A stretch of DNA of 64,000 nt from CAYMZZ01 sp044463125 (lineage in GTDB: Bacteria; Bacteroidota; Bacteroidia; Chitinophagales; Chitinophagaceae), in contig JBIQMS010000014.1 of the NCBI GenBank assembly GCA_044463125.1, forward strand, positions 1 to 64,000. Reading direction: 5' to 3'. The position numbers and the translations under genes are program-made. The notes beneath the pieces are model-generated. The model made no database searches, was not told the origin of the DNA, and was given only the letters and a program-made list of their open reading frames with translations. Shown here piece after piece: positions 34,348-44,800 of this stretch (position 1 is the first letter of the stretch; each line of letters begins with the position of its first letter).

Positions 34348-36321
34348 ATGCTTCGTCGCTACAAGATCCCGAAGACCATACTCTGGGTGATCAACCTTTT
34401 CCTGCTGTTCCTGCTGCTTTTTACTCTGTTCAGGCTGGCGACCTTTTTTGCTTTTCGCCCGGCTGATCTGGGGTTTATGGACACCCTCGCTTCCTTTTCC
34501 CTGGGGCTACAGTACGATCTCCGGTGGATTTCGCTATTGTTGCTGCCAATAATAGTGGCCAGCCTTTCCATGCGGCTTTCGCCGTTTTATTCGGCGCGAA
34601 ATAAGAAATGGTGGACCTGGTACCTGGTGCTGGTGACCTTTATCGTATTTTTCTTTTTTGCGGCGGATTTTGGCAGCTTTTCCTATAACCAGACACGGCT
34701 CGATGCAGGCGCCATGAATTTTGTGGAAGACCCCGGCATTTCGCTGGAGATGATGTGGCAAACCTATCCCATGATCTGGATGCTGCTGGGACTAATGGTT
34801 ACGGTGATTATTTTCCGCTGGATGTATCGCAAAAGCCATTGGCGGGTGATTAGTCAGACGGATGGCCTGAAGATTCCCTACCGGCGAAAATATTTTGTGA
34901 TCGCTGCCTTGTTGCTGGCGGCATTGGTGCATGGAAAGCTTTCGCTACAGCCATTGACCTGGAAGGAATGCTTTGTATTTCGCGATAATTTCAAATCTTA
35001 TCTCGCACTCAATCCCCTGCAGAATTTTTTCTCCACGCTCCGCTTGCGCAAACCCGAGTTCAACGAGAATAAGGCACGGGAAGTATTCCCCATAATGGCG
35101 CGTTGGATGCCCTTGCCTGAACCGGAAAGATTTGGCTATGAGAGGCTGGTGACTCCCTATGGAAGCGCCATCGAAAGCCGCCCCAATATTGTGCTGGTGA
35201 TGTGCGAGTCTTTCAGCATGTATAAAAGCAGCATGAGTGGCAACCCGCTTAATACCACGCCCTATTTTGATTCCATCAGCCGTAAAGGAATTTTTTTTGA
35301 AAAATGTTTCACTCCGCATTTCAGTACCGCACGGGGTTTGTTTGCGCTGATAACAGGCATCCCAGATGCGCAGCTCTTCAAATTCTCCACCCGTAATCCG
35401 CTGGCCATCCGGCAAAAGACGATCATAGACAATTTCCCGGATTACAGCAAGCATTATTTCCTCGGTGGCGATCCTGATTTTAATAATTTCAAAGGGTTGC
35501 TCGAGAATATCGATGGGCTGCAAATGCATACGGGCTTAGAATTTAGCGCGCCGAAGGTGAATGTATGGGGTATCAGCGATAAGGATCTTTTTCTGGAAGC
35601 GAATAAGGTTTTTCGACGGGAAGACAGTTCCTTTTTTGCCATCATCCAAACCTCCTTTAATCACCGGCCCTTTATGATTCCGGAAGGTGATTCAGACTTT
35701 GAAAGGAAATACCCGGATCGCGATACCCTCCTGCGCTATGGTTTTGAATCGGTGGAAGAGTATAACAGTTTTCGGTATTCCGACTATTGCTTCCGGAATT
35801 TCCTGGAGGCGGCGCAAAAGGAAGCCTATTTTCATAATACCATTTTCGTGTTTGTAGGCGACCATGGTGTGGCGGGCAATGCCGCTGCTATGTATCCGCC
35901 AGCCTGGACGGAGCAGCGCCTGACGGATGAGCATGTGCCCCTCTTATTTTATGCACCCTATTTGCTGGCTCCGCAGCGGAGGCCGGAAGTGGTTTCGCAG
36001 ATCGACGTATTGCCTACCATTGCTGGCATGCTGCACCAGCCCTATATCAACAGCACTCTGGGGCGCGACCTGCTGCATCCCGACAAACAAAATCATTATG
36101 CATTTATTACCAATACGGCCGGGCGAATCGGTATTGTGACCAATCAGTATTATTTCAATACCCATCTCAATTTTCCCGACGACCAGTTGGTGCCGATTAC
36201 CGAACTTGCACCCGGGCACAGCCCACAGCAGCAGGATTCCATACGGCGCGAGTTGGCGGAGTTTACGCATGCGTTTTTTGAAACAGCACGTTATTTGCTG
36301 ATGAATAACAGACCGGAGTGA
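34348..36321 (+). CDS. LTA-synthase-family sulfatase-fold membrane protein
   Basis: A 657-residue protein with five N-terminal membrane helices (to about residue 205) and a large extracytoplasmic alkaline-phosphatase-fold domain. The domain starts at RPNIVLVMCESFSMYKSSM (metal-binding Glu), followed by the putative nucleophile in HFSTARGLFALITG, and FVGDHGVAG for the second metal site. Members transfer phosphoglycerol or phosphoethanolamine to glycans or lipids; the exact product here is unknown. The ATG at 34348 is used; a TTG two codons earlier overlaps a CCTTTGCG box. The stop is immediately followed by ACGTAAT repeats. Confidence 0.9.
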   Translation: MLRRYKIPKTILWVINLFLLFLLLFTLFRLATFFAFRPADLGFMDTLASFSLGLQYDLRWISLLLLPIIVASLSMRLSPFYSARNKKWWTWYLVLVTFIVFFFFAADFGSFSYNQTRLDAGAMNFVEDPGISLEMMWQTYPMIWMLLGLMVTVIIFRWMYRKSHWRVISQTDGLKIPYRRKYFVIAALLLAALVHGKLSLQPLTWKECFVFRDNFKSYLALNPLQNFFSTLRLRKPEFNENKAREVFPIMARWMPLPEPERFGYERLVTPYGSAIESRPNIVLVMCESFSMYKSSMSGNPLNTTPYFDSISRKGIFFEKCFTPHFSTARGLFALITGIPDAQLFKFSTRNPLAIRQKTIIDNFPDYSKHYFLGGDPDFNNFKGLLENIDGLQMHTGLEFSAPKVNVWGISDKDLFLEANKVFRREDSSFFAIIQTSFNHRPFMIPEGDSDFERKYPDRDTLLRYGFESVEEYNSFRYSDYCFRNFLEAAQKEAYFHNTIFVFVGDHGVAGNAAAMYPPAWTEQRLTDEHVPLLFYAPYLLAPQRRPEVVSQIDVLPTIAGMLHQPYINSTLGRDLLHPDKQNHYAFITNTAGRIGIVTNQYYFNTHLNFPDDQLVPITELAPGHSPQQQDSIRRELAEFTHAFFETARYLLMNNRPE

Positions 36322-36512
36322 CGTAATACGTAATACGTTTTACGTTATACGTTATACGTTTGGTTTAAGGTTTAGGGTTTAGGGTTTAAAGTTTATGGGA
36401 TATACTTGATCAATTTTCTTAATTCCAAACATCAACCCGTCAACTGTAAACATTAAACTCTCCTCAAATAAACAAATAAACAAATCAACAAATCAACAAA
36501 TAAACAAATTCT
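36319..36512. repeat. Heptamer and octamer arrays between sulfatase and sdaA
   Basis: Left part (36322-36400): about five ACGTNNT units directly after the sulfatase TGA, then about six GTTTAGG/GTTTAAG units. Right part (36457-36512): five AAACAAAT/CAACAAAT octamers just before sdaA. A short CATTAAACTC stretch near 36450 is the only reverse-complement match to the left arm, so the inverted pair is incomplete. Confidence 0.8.
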
Positions 36513-36521
36513 CTCTCCCCC

Positions 36522-37964
36522 ATGTCATACGAACCCATATCGGTTTTTGATATTTTCAAAATTGGCGTAGGGCCTTCCAGCAGTCATACCCTGGGTCCCT
36601 GGCGGGCGGCGCAGCAGTTCCTGGCGGAACTGGAAGAGCGTGGCAGCTTGCAGCAGGTGACGGGTATTCGGGTGTTGTTGTTTGGGTCATTGGCCAAAAC
36701 CGGAGTGGGCCATGGTACCGATATCGCGGTGCAGATGGGACTAATGGGTGCCGATCCGGTAAGTTTCGCTGTAGAAGAAATACAACCTCGTATCCGCGAC
36801 ATTGCGGAGATGAAAAGGCTCCTGCTGGCCGGCCGTCATGAAATTAGTTTCGATCCCAGGGAGGATATTGTGTACCTGCTAACGGAGTCGCTTCCTTTTC
36901 ACAGCAATGCACTGCAGTTTCAGGCAAGTTTGCAGGGAGGGGAAAATATAGCTGCCACTTTTTATAGTATTGGCGGGGGCTTTGTGGTGAAGGAAGGCAA
37001 AGCGGAGAACAAGCAAAGCCAGGTGCAGATTCCTTTCCCGGTCAATAATGCGCGGGACCTGTTGCACTGGTGCATTAAAACTGGCATGGCTATTCATGAA
37101 CTGGTGATGGAGAACGAACTCGGTTGGCGCACCGAAGCGGCCACGAGAGAGGGGATTCAAAAGATATGGAGCACCATGCTGGAGAGCATGTATCGCGGAT
37201 GCCATACCGAAGGTTTTTTGCCGGGAGGTTTGCAGGTGAAGCGAAGGTCATCGGCGCTCAATAAGCGGTTGTTGCGCGGAACAAGCTATCAGAATCCGGC
37301 TGAATGGATGCAGGCCATCCGCAATGGAGGTAAAGACTTTCCCTATATCCTCGATTGGGTCAGTTGTTTTGCTTTGGCGGTGAATGAAGAGAATGCCAGT
37401 TTTGGCCGTGTGGTGACGGCGCCCACGAATGGTGCCGCCGGAGTAATACCGGCCGTATTGATGTATAGTCTCATTTTTGTACATCCCCCGGATACGCCGG
37501 AAGCTGAAGCGGAAATGATCCAGCGCTTTCTCTGCACCGCCGCTGAAATCGGCAGTATATTCAAAAAAGGCGCCACCATTTCCGCGGCCATGGGTGGATG
37601 CCAGGCTGAGATTGGTGTATCGAGCGCCATGGCCGCTGCGGCCCTTGCCGAAGCCATGGGTGGTAGCCAACGTCAGGCAATGATGGCCGCCGAAATTGCG
37701 ATGGAGCATCACCTGGGCATGACCTGCGACCCGATAGCCGGACTGGTACAGGTGCCCTGCATTGAACGCAATACCATGGGCGCCATTAAAGCCATCACGG
37801 CGGCACAACTGGCCCTGCAGAGCACACCCGATTTCGCAAAAGTGTCGCTCGACGCTGTAATAAAAACCATGTGGGATACAGCACAGGATATGAGCCAGAA
37901 ATATAAAGAAACCGCCGACGGGGGATTGGCGGTGCATGTGCCGTTGAGTTTGGTGGAATGTTGA
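36522..37964 (+). CDS. sdaA: L-serine ammonia-lyase (single chain, Fe-S)
   Basis: A 480-residue enzyme deaminating serine to pyruvate. The beta domain starts with SVFDIFKIGVGPSSSHTLGP, and the alpha domain holds the Fe-S cysteines in GGCQAEIGVSSAMAAAAL and CDPIAGLVQVPCIERN. Both domains are fused in one chain, as in E. coli SdaA. Full length. It stands alone between repeat arrays. Confidence 0.96.
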   Translation: MSYEPISVFDIFKIGVGPSSSHTLGPWRAAQQFLAELEERGSLQQVTGIRVLLFGSLAKTGVGHGTDIAVQMGLMGADPVSFAVEEIQPRIRDIAEMKRLLLAGRHEISFDPREDIVYLLTESLPFHSNALQFQASLQGGENIAATFYSIGGGFVVKEGKAENKQSQVQIPFPVNNARDLLHWCIKTGMAIHELVMENELGWRTEAATREGIQKIWSTMLESMYRGCHTEGFLPGGLQVKRRSSALNKRLLRGTSYQNPAEWMQAIRNGGKDFPYILDWVSCFALAVNEENASFGRVVTAPTNGAAGVIPAVLMYSLIFVHPPDTPEAEAEMIQRFLCTAAEIGSIFKKGATISAAMGGCQAEIGVSSAMAAAALAEAMGGSQRQAMMAAEIAMEHHLGMTCDPIAGLVQVPCIERNTMGAIKAITAAQLALQSTPDFAKVSLDAVIKTMWDTAQDMSQKYKETADGGLAVHVPLSLVEC

Positions 37965-37970
37965 TTAGGT

Positions 37971-38169
37971 TGTACGTTTTACGTAGTACGTAGTACGTTG
38001 GGTGATGGTTTAGAGTTTAGAGTTTAGGGTTTAAGGTTTAAAGGTGGATATGTTATTGGAATAAATAAATGTCCGTATTCAATCCTTTATTATTTCACAT
38101 AAAACCTTAAACCTTAAACCCTAAACTCTAAACCAACGTACTACGTACTACGTAAAACGTACTACGTAT
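37971..38169. repeat. Inverted pair of ACGTNNT + GTTTAAG arrays between convergent genes
   Basis: Left arm 37971-38046: four ACGTNNT units then six GTTTAAG-type units. Right arm 38098-38169: the same words in reverse complement. Positions 37972-38001 and 38133-38162 match perfectly over 30 bp in inverted orientation. A 50-nt spacer separates the arms. No AATCTGCG core. The array abuts the CBS gene stop (GCGTGAATACG on the minus strand). Confidence 0.92.
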
Positions 38170-38604
38170 TCACGCTTGTCCGTGAATATAATTTTCCAAC
38201 TGATTAATCGTTTCTTTTTGCGCCAGAATGGTTTCTTTCACCACGTCGCTCATGGAGATGATGCCGGCCAGGCCCTCTTTATCGAAGACGGGGAGATAGC
38301 GGAGATTTTGTTGCGACATGATATTCATGCATTGGTCTATACTGTCTTCCGGACGGAGGGAGGGCAGGTCGGTAGACATGATCTCCGACACTTTTGTTTC
38401 GCTGGAATGCTTTCCTTTCAGGATCACTTTTCGGGAATAATCGCGTTCCGACACAATACCCATAAACCGATCCTTGTCGGCCACCACCACCGATCCGATA
38501 TTTTTTTCGGCCATGATACGGATGGCTTCCAGAACGGTGGTATCCGGTGCCACCGTTACCACGGCAGCGCCTTTGCGCTGAAGAATGGCTGCAATTTTTT
38601 TCAT
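38170..38604 (-). CDS. CBS-domain-pair protein
   Basis: A 144-residue cytoplasmic protein made of two CBS domains (about residues 10-65 and 72-130), with the repeated VSERDYSRKVIL and ISMSDVVKETIL segments. Such stand-alone pairs bind adenine nucleotides or SAM and act as energy or redox sensors, but the partner is unknown. It lies beyond the mqnE terminator, so it has its own transcript. Confidence 0.9.
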   Translation of the reverse strand: MKKIAAILQRKGAAVVTVAPDTTVLEAIRIMAEKNIGSVVVADKDRFMGIVSERDYSRKVILKGKHSSETKVSEIMSTDLPSLRPEDSIDQCMNIMSQQNLRYLPVFDKEGLAGIISMSDVVKETILAQKETINQLENYIHGQA

Positions 38605-38638
38605 GCGCTGAAATTTTGATTACCTGAATTTACAAATT

Positions 38639-38676
38639 AAAACAGGCGGTGAAAAATTTTTTTCACCGCCTGTTTT
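38639..38676 (-). terminator. 16-bp hairpin terminator of mqnE
   Basis: 38639-38654 pairs with 38661-38676 (core CAGGCGGTG) across a short AT loop; the outer A and T runs supply a U tract. It lies 17 nt beyond the mqnE stop and also upstream of the CBS gene. Confidence 0.88.
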
Positions 38677-38692
38677 AAGTATTGAAGGGAAG

Positions 38693-39877
38693 TCAATTGA
38701 GTGTGGAAGGGTTATCGCTTTGCTGAATCTCTTCCAGCGGAACATCAGAATAGTCGCGGATTACGCCATAGAGCGTATCCCGCTCAATGGGCCGGCGACG
38801 GGCCTGGCGGATCAGGTTTACCAGTTCGGCGGTGGTCATGGAAGGGTTTTGTTCTTCGGACCCCGCCATACTATAGATCTTGGTGGTATCGTCAATGGTA
38901 CCATCAATATCATTCACGCCAAAGGCGAGGCTCATTTGCGCATTCTGCCTTCCCAGCATGGGCCAATAGGCTTTCAGGTGCGGGAAATTATCGAGATAGA
39001 TCCGCGCGATTGCGTACATCCGCATATCTTCCACCAGGCTGGTTTCCGGCACATGGCTCATGTCGTTGTCGCCATTGCGGAATTTCAGCGGAATGAAAGT
39101 ATTGAATCCTTTTGTGCGGTCCTGCAAGTCGCGGAGCTGGCGCATGTGATCGATACGATGGGTATAGTTTTCAATATGCCCGTAGAGCATGGTAGCATTG
39201 CTATGCATACCCAGTTTATGCGCGGTTTCATGAATGGCCAGCCATCCGGCGCCATCCACCTTATCGGCGCAAATTTTTTCACGCACTTCCGGCGCGAATA
39301 TTTCAGCGCCACCCCCGGGCAGGGATTGCAGTCCGGCCTCCTTCAACAGCTTCATGCCTTCCTCCACACTTAGTTTGGCTTTACGGAACATATAATCCAG
39401 TTCCACGGCCGTAAACCCTTTGATATGCAGTTCCGGACGATGGGCTTTGATGGATCGAAGCAATTCTGCGAAAAATTCGAGGTTCATTTTCGGGTGCACG
39501 CCACCTACTATATGCACTTCAGTAACCGGCTTGCCATCATAGCTCTTTACGATCTCGAGCATTTGCTGCAGGCTCAGTTCCCAGCCTTCGTCGCGGTGGG
39601 CATAAAGCCGGCTATAGGAGCAAAAATGGCAGGAGAACACGCATACATTGGTGGGCTCGATATGGAAATTGCGGTTGAAATAAGTATTGTGGCCATGCAT
39701 CCGCTCCCGGATGGAATTGGCCAGGGAGCCCACAAAGGAAAGACTGCCCTTCTCAAAAAGCAACAAAGCGTCTTCGTCAGTAATACGTTCCTGGTTTTTC
39801 ACTTTTTGAGCGATGACCTGTAAATCGGCATCCACCTGCAGGTTTTGAATCATCGCGATACTCTTCACATCATTCAT
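38693..39877 (-). CDS. mqnE: Aminofutalosine synthase (menaquinone synthesis)
   Basis: A 394-residue radical SAM enzyme of the futalosine route to menaquinone. The cluster motif is CVFSCHFCSY (CxxxCxxC, about residue 65). GGVHPKMNLEFF, LQSLPGGGAEIF and HSNATMLYGHIEN are the family's conserved blocks; the last favours MqnE over its paralogue MqnC. I chose the ATG at 39877 because the TTG at 39895 lies inside the promoter box. No other mqn gene is in the window, which is normal since these genes are often scattered. Confidence 0.9.
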   Translation of the reverse strand: MNDVKSIAMIQNLQVDADLQVIAQKVKNQERITDEDALLLFEKGSLSFVGSLANSIRERMHGHNTYFNRNFHIEPTNVCVFSCHFCSYSRLYAHRDEGWELSLQQMLEIVKSYDGKPVTEVHIVGGVHPKMNLEFFAELLRSIKAHRPELHIKGFTAVELDYMFRKAKLSVEEGMKLLKEAGLQSLPGGGAEIFAPEVREKICADKVDGAGWLAIHETAHKLGMHSNATMLYGHIENYTHRIDHMRQLRDLQDRTKGFNTFIPLKFRNGDNDMSHVPETSLVEDMRMYAIARIYLDNFPHLKAYWPMLGRQNAQMSLAFGVNDIDGTIDDTTKIYSMAGSEEQNPSMTTAELVNLIRQARRRPIERDTLYGVIRDYSDVPLEEIQQSDNPSTLN

Positions 39878-39892
39878 AATTCGGAATTTGGG

Positions 39893-39900
39893 CAAATTTA
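39893..39900 (-). promoter_or_regulatory. Promoter -7 box of mqnE
   Basis: TAAATTTG on the minus strand, 15 nt before the ATG at 39877. Confidence 0.65.
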
Positions 39901-40017
39901 CGATGGAAAATCTGGATAGCTGGTAAAGCTTCCGGCAGGCCTGAGTCCAATATTTCGGACCTGCTATGGGTTAAATGATAAAGTTTACATTTATTTGTAG
40001 ATAGTCAATCTGCTTAC

Positions 40018-41274
40018 ATGCAATTAAAATACAGGCTCACCTTACTGAGTTTCCTCGAGTTCTTTATCTGGGGCTCCTGGCTTATTACCATTGGCCCCTA
40101 CTGGTTTCAAAACAAAAAATGGGCGCCCGACGATTTCGGAGACATTTTTTCCACCATGGGTCTTTCGGCCATATTTATGCCGGCCATCACGGGGATTATT
40201 GCCGACCGTTATATTAATGCCGAGCGACTATTGGGCATTTGCCATTTGGCGGGTGCCGTTGTGCTTTGGTTTATACCAGCAGTGAATGACCCCGATTTGT
40301 TTTACTATGTATTGTTGCTTTATATGGTATTTTATATGCCCACCATCGCGTTGGCTAATACGGTATCTTATTCAGCGCTTACACAAAACGGCCTGGATAT
40401 TGTGAAGAGCTTTCCGCCGATCCGGGTTTTTGGGACGGTGGGCTTTATTGTGGCCATGTGGATTGTAAGCCTGTTGCGGTTGGAGACTTCGGCGGGTCAG
40501 TTCTATGTCGCTTCCATAGCTTCCCTTTTGTTGGGTCTTTATGCTTTTACTTTACCCAAATGTCCGCCAAGGGCCAAAACGGAGGGCAAATTGTCGATAG
40601 TGGAAACCCTTGGGCTAAAGGCCTTTTCGCTGTTTCGCAATACACGCATGGCGCTGTTTTTTGTTTTCGCCATGTTGTTGGGCGCGGCATTACAGCTTAC
40701 CAATGCTTACGGCGATACATTCTTACATGATTTTGGAAAAATGGCCGAGTACAAGGATAGTCTTGTGGTTCGCTATCCCGCCATCATCATGTCCATATCG
40801 CAGATAAGTGAAACCTTGTTTATTCTTACCATTCCATTTTTTCTCCGCCATTTTGGTATTAAGCAGGTAATGCTATTTAGCATGATTGCCTGGGTGCTGC
40901 GCTTCGCTCTTTTCGCGTATGGAGATCCTGCCGGTGGACTTTGGATGATTGTTCTTTCCTGTATCGTGTACGGCATGGCTTTCGATTTCTTTAATATCTC
41001 GGGTTCTTTGTTTGTCGACAAGCAGGTAGCTCCCGCCATCCGCGCCAGCGCGCAGGGGATATTCATGATGATGACCAATGGCTTTGGCGCCTGGCTGGGC
41101 AGCAAAATCAGCGGCTGGGTTATCGCACGCTTTTATACCAATCCCGACAACAGCCTGCAATGGCAAAATATCTGGATCGCATTTGCAGGTTACTCGGCGG
41201 TAGTGGCGGTGTTGTTCGCCATCTTATTTAAATACAAACACAACCGAAACGAATCGGTGCAAATCCTACACTAA
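40018..41274 (+). CDS. Nucleoside:H+ symporter-like MFS permease
   Basis: A 418-residue inner-membrane protein with twelve hydrophobic helices. The start LEFFIWGSWLITIGPYWF and GLSAIFMPAITGIIADRY match the NupG/XapB nucleoside symporter branch of the major facilitator superfamily, and the C-terminal AQGIFMMMTNGFGAWLGSKISG block is also typical. Probably imports nucleosides. It is divergent from mqnE, whose product derives from a nucleoside intermediate, but I would not read a link into that. Confidence 0.85.
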   Translation: MQLKYRLTLLSFLEFFIWGSWLITIGPYWFQNKKWAPDDFGDIFSTMGLSAIFMPAITGIIADRYINAERLLGICHLAGAVVLWFIPAVNDPDLFYYVLLLYMVFYMPTIALANTVSYSALTQNGLDIVKSFPPIRVFGTVGFIVAMWIVSLLRLETSAGQFYVASIASLLLGLYAFTLPKCPPRAKTEGKLSIVETLGLKAFSLFRNTRMALFFVFAMLLGAALQLTNAYGDTFLHDFGKMAEYKDSLVVRYPAIIMSISQISETLFILTIPFFLRHFGIKQVMLFSMIAWVLRFALFAYGDPAGGLWMIVLSCIVYGMAFDFFNISGSLFVDKQVAPAIRASAQGIFMMMTNGFGAWLGSKISGWVIARFYTNPDNSLQWQNIWIAFAGYSAVVAVLFAILFKYKHNRNESVQILH

Positions 41275-41290
41275 ATCGGCTCATCGCAGC

Positions 41291-41340
41291 CTTTTATAAT
41301 GAGAAAAGACAGCCGCGGCTGTCTTTTCTCATTATAAAAG
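41291..41340. terminator. 50-bp perfect palindrome, bidirectional terminator
   Basis: 41291-41315 is the exact reverse complement of 41316-41340, with no spacer; the GC core is ACAGCCGCGGCTGT and the outer parts are AT-rich. It lies 16 nt after the permease stop and 17 nt after the trxA stop, between convergent genes. Confidence 0.92.
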
Positions 41341-41357
41341 ATTTGGCTCAACCTGTA

Positions 41358-41675
41358 TTAGATATGCGCTTCAATTTTCTTCACGAAATTGCTCTTGGGC
41401 TGCGCACCCACCAGTTTGTCCACTACCTGTCCGCCCTTGATGAAAAGAATGGCGGGGATGGAGGTAATGCCATAGTTCATCGATACCTGGGGATTATTGT
41501 CCACGTTCACCTTACCGATATTCACTTTGCCATCGTATTCTTTGGAAAGCTCTTCGATTACGGGACCAATAGCGCGGCAGGGACCACACCATTCAGCCCA
41601 GAAGTCCACTACGGTCAGTTTATCCGAAGCCAGTACATCCGACTGGAAATTGGAATCATTGAATTCTTTTGCCAT
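41358..41675 (-). CDS. trxA: Thioredoxin
   Basis: A 105-residue classical thioredoxin with the redox motif WCGPC in VDFWAEWCGPCRAIGP (about residue 30), the cis-proline region YGITSIPAILF, and no signal peptide, so it is cytoplasmic. Full length. Transcribed toward the permease, with its own promoter. Confidence 0.97.
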   Translation of the reverse strand: MAKEFNDSNFQSDVLASDKLTVVDFWAEWCGPCRAIGPVIEELSKEYDGKVNIGKVNVDNNPQVSMNYGITSIPAILFIKGGQVVDKLVGAQPKSNFVKKIEAHI

Positions 41676-41716
41676 CGTATTTATTTTAAATTTTAATGTT
41701 TACAGAAACAGGAGTG

Positions 41717-41724
41717 CAAATTTA
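41717..41724 (-). promoter_or_regulatory. Promoter -7 box of trxA
   Basis: TAAATTTG on the minus strand, about 41 nt upstream of the trxA ATG. dnaE, the next gene upstream, ends at 41865. Confidence 0.65.
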
Positions 41725-41864
41725 GTTCCGTTCAACATAACAGCCCATACTGGCAGAAAGTTGTGTAAAACTTGACAGCCGGAATTTGCATTCAGGCCAG
41801 TTTGTCGGCCACCCTAACATTTTGTATAGGTTTCTTTTTCAATGCTTTAACTAATTGAAAGGGT

Positions 41865-44800
41865 TCAGTTTAATTGAACCTGTATTTCACATTCTGGTTT
41901 TTCTTCCAGAAACTGAATCAGCTCATCATTCATCCGGAAGCTGTTGGTGCCGGTTTGGAGGCTGATGCGCAGGTTCTGAGCCGGGTCTTTCAGTACCAGC
42001 CTGAGACTGGTATCCCCGTTGCGATAGGTTTTCAGGTTCTGCGCCAAAAAATCAATCCACTCCTCGTTCAGGTAAGCGGGATGAATTTCAACCAGCAACT
42101 GCTTCGTCTGGCTTTCCTTGATGTTTTCCGCCAGGGAAATGCTGCCTACCCTGAATTCCCACTCGTCGCGGCCAAAGCGGGGTTTGAGCTGGCCGGTGAT
42201 ATACAAAGCCGTACCGGGCATCAGCAGGGGTGAAAAGCGCAGGTAATCTTCCTTGAAGAGGGCAATCTCCATTTTTCCGGAATAGTCTTCCAGGGTGAAT
42301 CGGCCGAACTTGTTCCCATTTTGCGCTATGCGATGGTCCGCACCGGTAACCAGCGCGATCAGTTTGAATCCACGGCCGGGATTCGGCTGGGCCTTGATGG
42401 TATCGCGGAATTCATTGAAGTCGGCGATGGAAGTGATGCCGTAATGTTTGATCTCGAATTTGTAATGATCTAGCGGGTGGCCACTGAGGAACATGCCCGT
42501 TACGTCTTTTTCAAATGCCAACTGTTCAGTAAGCGGCCAGGGCGCGCAATCTGCGATCCGGGGTGGTGGTATCTCCATATCAATGGCCATATCACCAAAG
42601 AGGGTAGCGGAACTGGTTACACTTTGCGCGGCTATTACCTGGCCATATTTGATGATTTTCTCCAGGCCTGTTGCGGTATCGCCTTCCGCCACGGTGAAAT
42701 ACTGCGCACGATGCAGGGCAGGAAAGCAATCGAATGCCCCGGCATAGGCCAGGCTTTCCAGGGTTTTCTTGTTAACGGCACGCTGATTAATTCGCTTGAT
42801 AAAATCGAAGATGTCGGTAAAAGCACCACTCTTCAGGCGCTCTTCAATGATGTTTTCCACGGCGGCTTCACCCACGCCTTTCAATCCGCCGAGGCCAAAG
42901 CGTATTTCGCCCGCTTTATTTACGGCAAAACCTTTGAGCGATTCGTTGATATCTGGTCCCAGCACTTTTATACCCATGCGCTTACACTCCTCCATAAAGA
43001 AGGTGATTTTTTCAATACTGCCGGCGTTGTTGAGTACGGCCGACATGTACTCACCGGGATAGTGTGCTTTGAGGTAAGCGGTTTGATAAGCTACAAATGC
43101 ATAGCAGGTAGAATGCGATTTGTTGAATGCATATTGCGCAAATGCTTCCCAGTCGGTCCAGATCTTTTCCAGCTTATCGGCCGGAAAATTTCTTTCAGTG
43201 GCGCCTTTTACAAACTGGGCTTTCATTTTATCGAGTACCGCTTTTTGCTTTTTACCCATGGCTTTCCGAAGCACATCTGCGTCGCCCTTGCTGAAGCCAG
43301 CCAGCTTTTGTGCCAGCAACATCACCTGTTCCTGGTACACCGTAATGCCGTAGGTTTCTTCCAGGTATTCCGCCATCTCGGGCAGGTCATAAGAAATGGC
43401 TTCACGACCATGTTTCCGCTCAATATAGTTGGGGATATAGGCGATAGGACCCGGGCGATATAAGGCATTCATCGCGATCAGGTCGCCAAACTTATCGGGC
43501 TTTAGCTCGCGCAGGTATTTCTGCATACCGGGGCTTTCGAACTGGAAAGTACCGATGGTAGCGCCGAGCTGGTAGAGTTCAAAGGTTTTGGTGTCATCGA
43601 GCGGTATGTTGTCGATGTCGATATCAACATTATGATTTTGCCGTATCAGTTGCAGCGCGTTCTTGATGATGGTGAGGGTTTTCAAACCCAGGAAGTCCAT
43701 CTTAATAACGCCGGCGTCCTCAATCACATTTCCTTCAAACTGCGTAACCCAGAGTGGGGAGTCTTTGGCCACCGTTACGGGCAATAGCTCGGTTAGGTCT
43801 TTGGGAGCGATGATGATGCCTGCGGCATGGATGCCCGTATTGCGCACGGAGCCTTCCAAACGCTCGGCTTCGTGCAATACTTTGCTGGCCTGGCTTTCGG
43901 TTTGGTCATATATATCGCGGATTCGGCGGACCATTTCAAGATCGTCGGAGCTGAGTCCATCTTTTTCTTCCAGCGATTTTTCTCCATCCTTGCTGCGCAT
44001 GGGCGCGTGCAGCACCCTGCGCAATTCAATACCGGGTTTTTCCGGCACCAGTTTGGCCAGGGCATTCGATTCCGGCAGGGGCAGGTCCATCACACGCGCC
44101 ACATCCTTGATGCTCATTTTGGCGGCCATGGTACCATAGGTAATAATCTGCGCTACCTGGTTATTACCATATTTCTCCACTACATAGTCGATTACTTTTT
44201 GCCGGCCCTCATCATCAAAATCCGTATCGATATCGGGCATCGATTTCCGGTCGGGATTCAAAAAACGTTCGAAAAGCAATTTATACTTGATGGGATCGAT
44301 ATTGGTGATGCCGGTGCAGTAGGCGACAACAGAGCCCGCGGCCGAACCACGACCCGGACCAATGAACACACCGATATCACGACCCGCGCGGATGAAATCA
44401 CTTACAATAAGGAAGTAACCCGCAAAACCCATGGTCTTGATGGTGTAGAGCTCAAAGCGGATACGTTCATCAATTTCAGGAGTTATTTCGCTATACCTGG
44501 CACGAGCTCCCTCCCATGTCAGATGCTCCAGATATTCGTCCTGGCTGCTGAATTCTTTGGGCACCTGGAAAAAGGGGAGGAGAATATCTCGCTTCAGGTT
44601 GAGCAATTCCACTTTGTCTACAATCTCGTTGGTATTGTCGAGCGCCTCCGGCAGATCCGAGAAAACCTGGTTCATTTCCGCCGTGGTCTTGAAATAGAAT
44701 TGGTCGTTGGGAAATGCAAACCGTTTTCCTTTCACGTTGAGGTCATCATCCGCAAAATCGCGCATGGCCGGTGTGGCGATCTTTTCACCGGTATTGATGC

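Noticed and set aside
36361..36400. Plant-telomere-like TTTAGGG repeats, suggesting contamination
   Set aside because: They belong to degenerate bacterial GTTTAAG arrays found in many gaps between typical Bacteroidota genes, always short and mixed with GTTTAAG.
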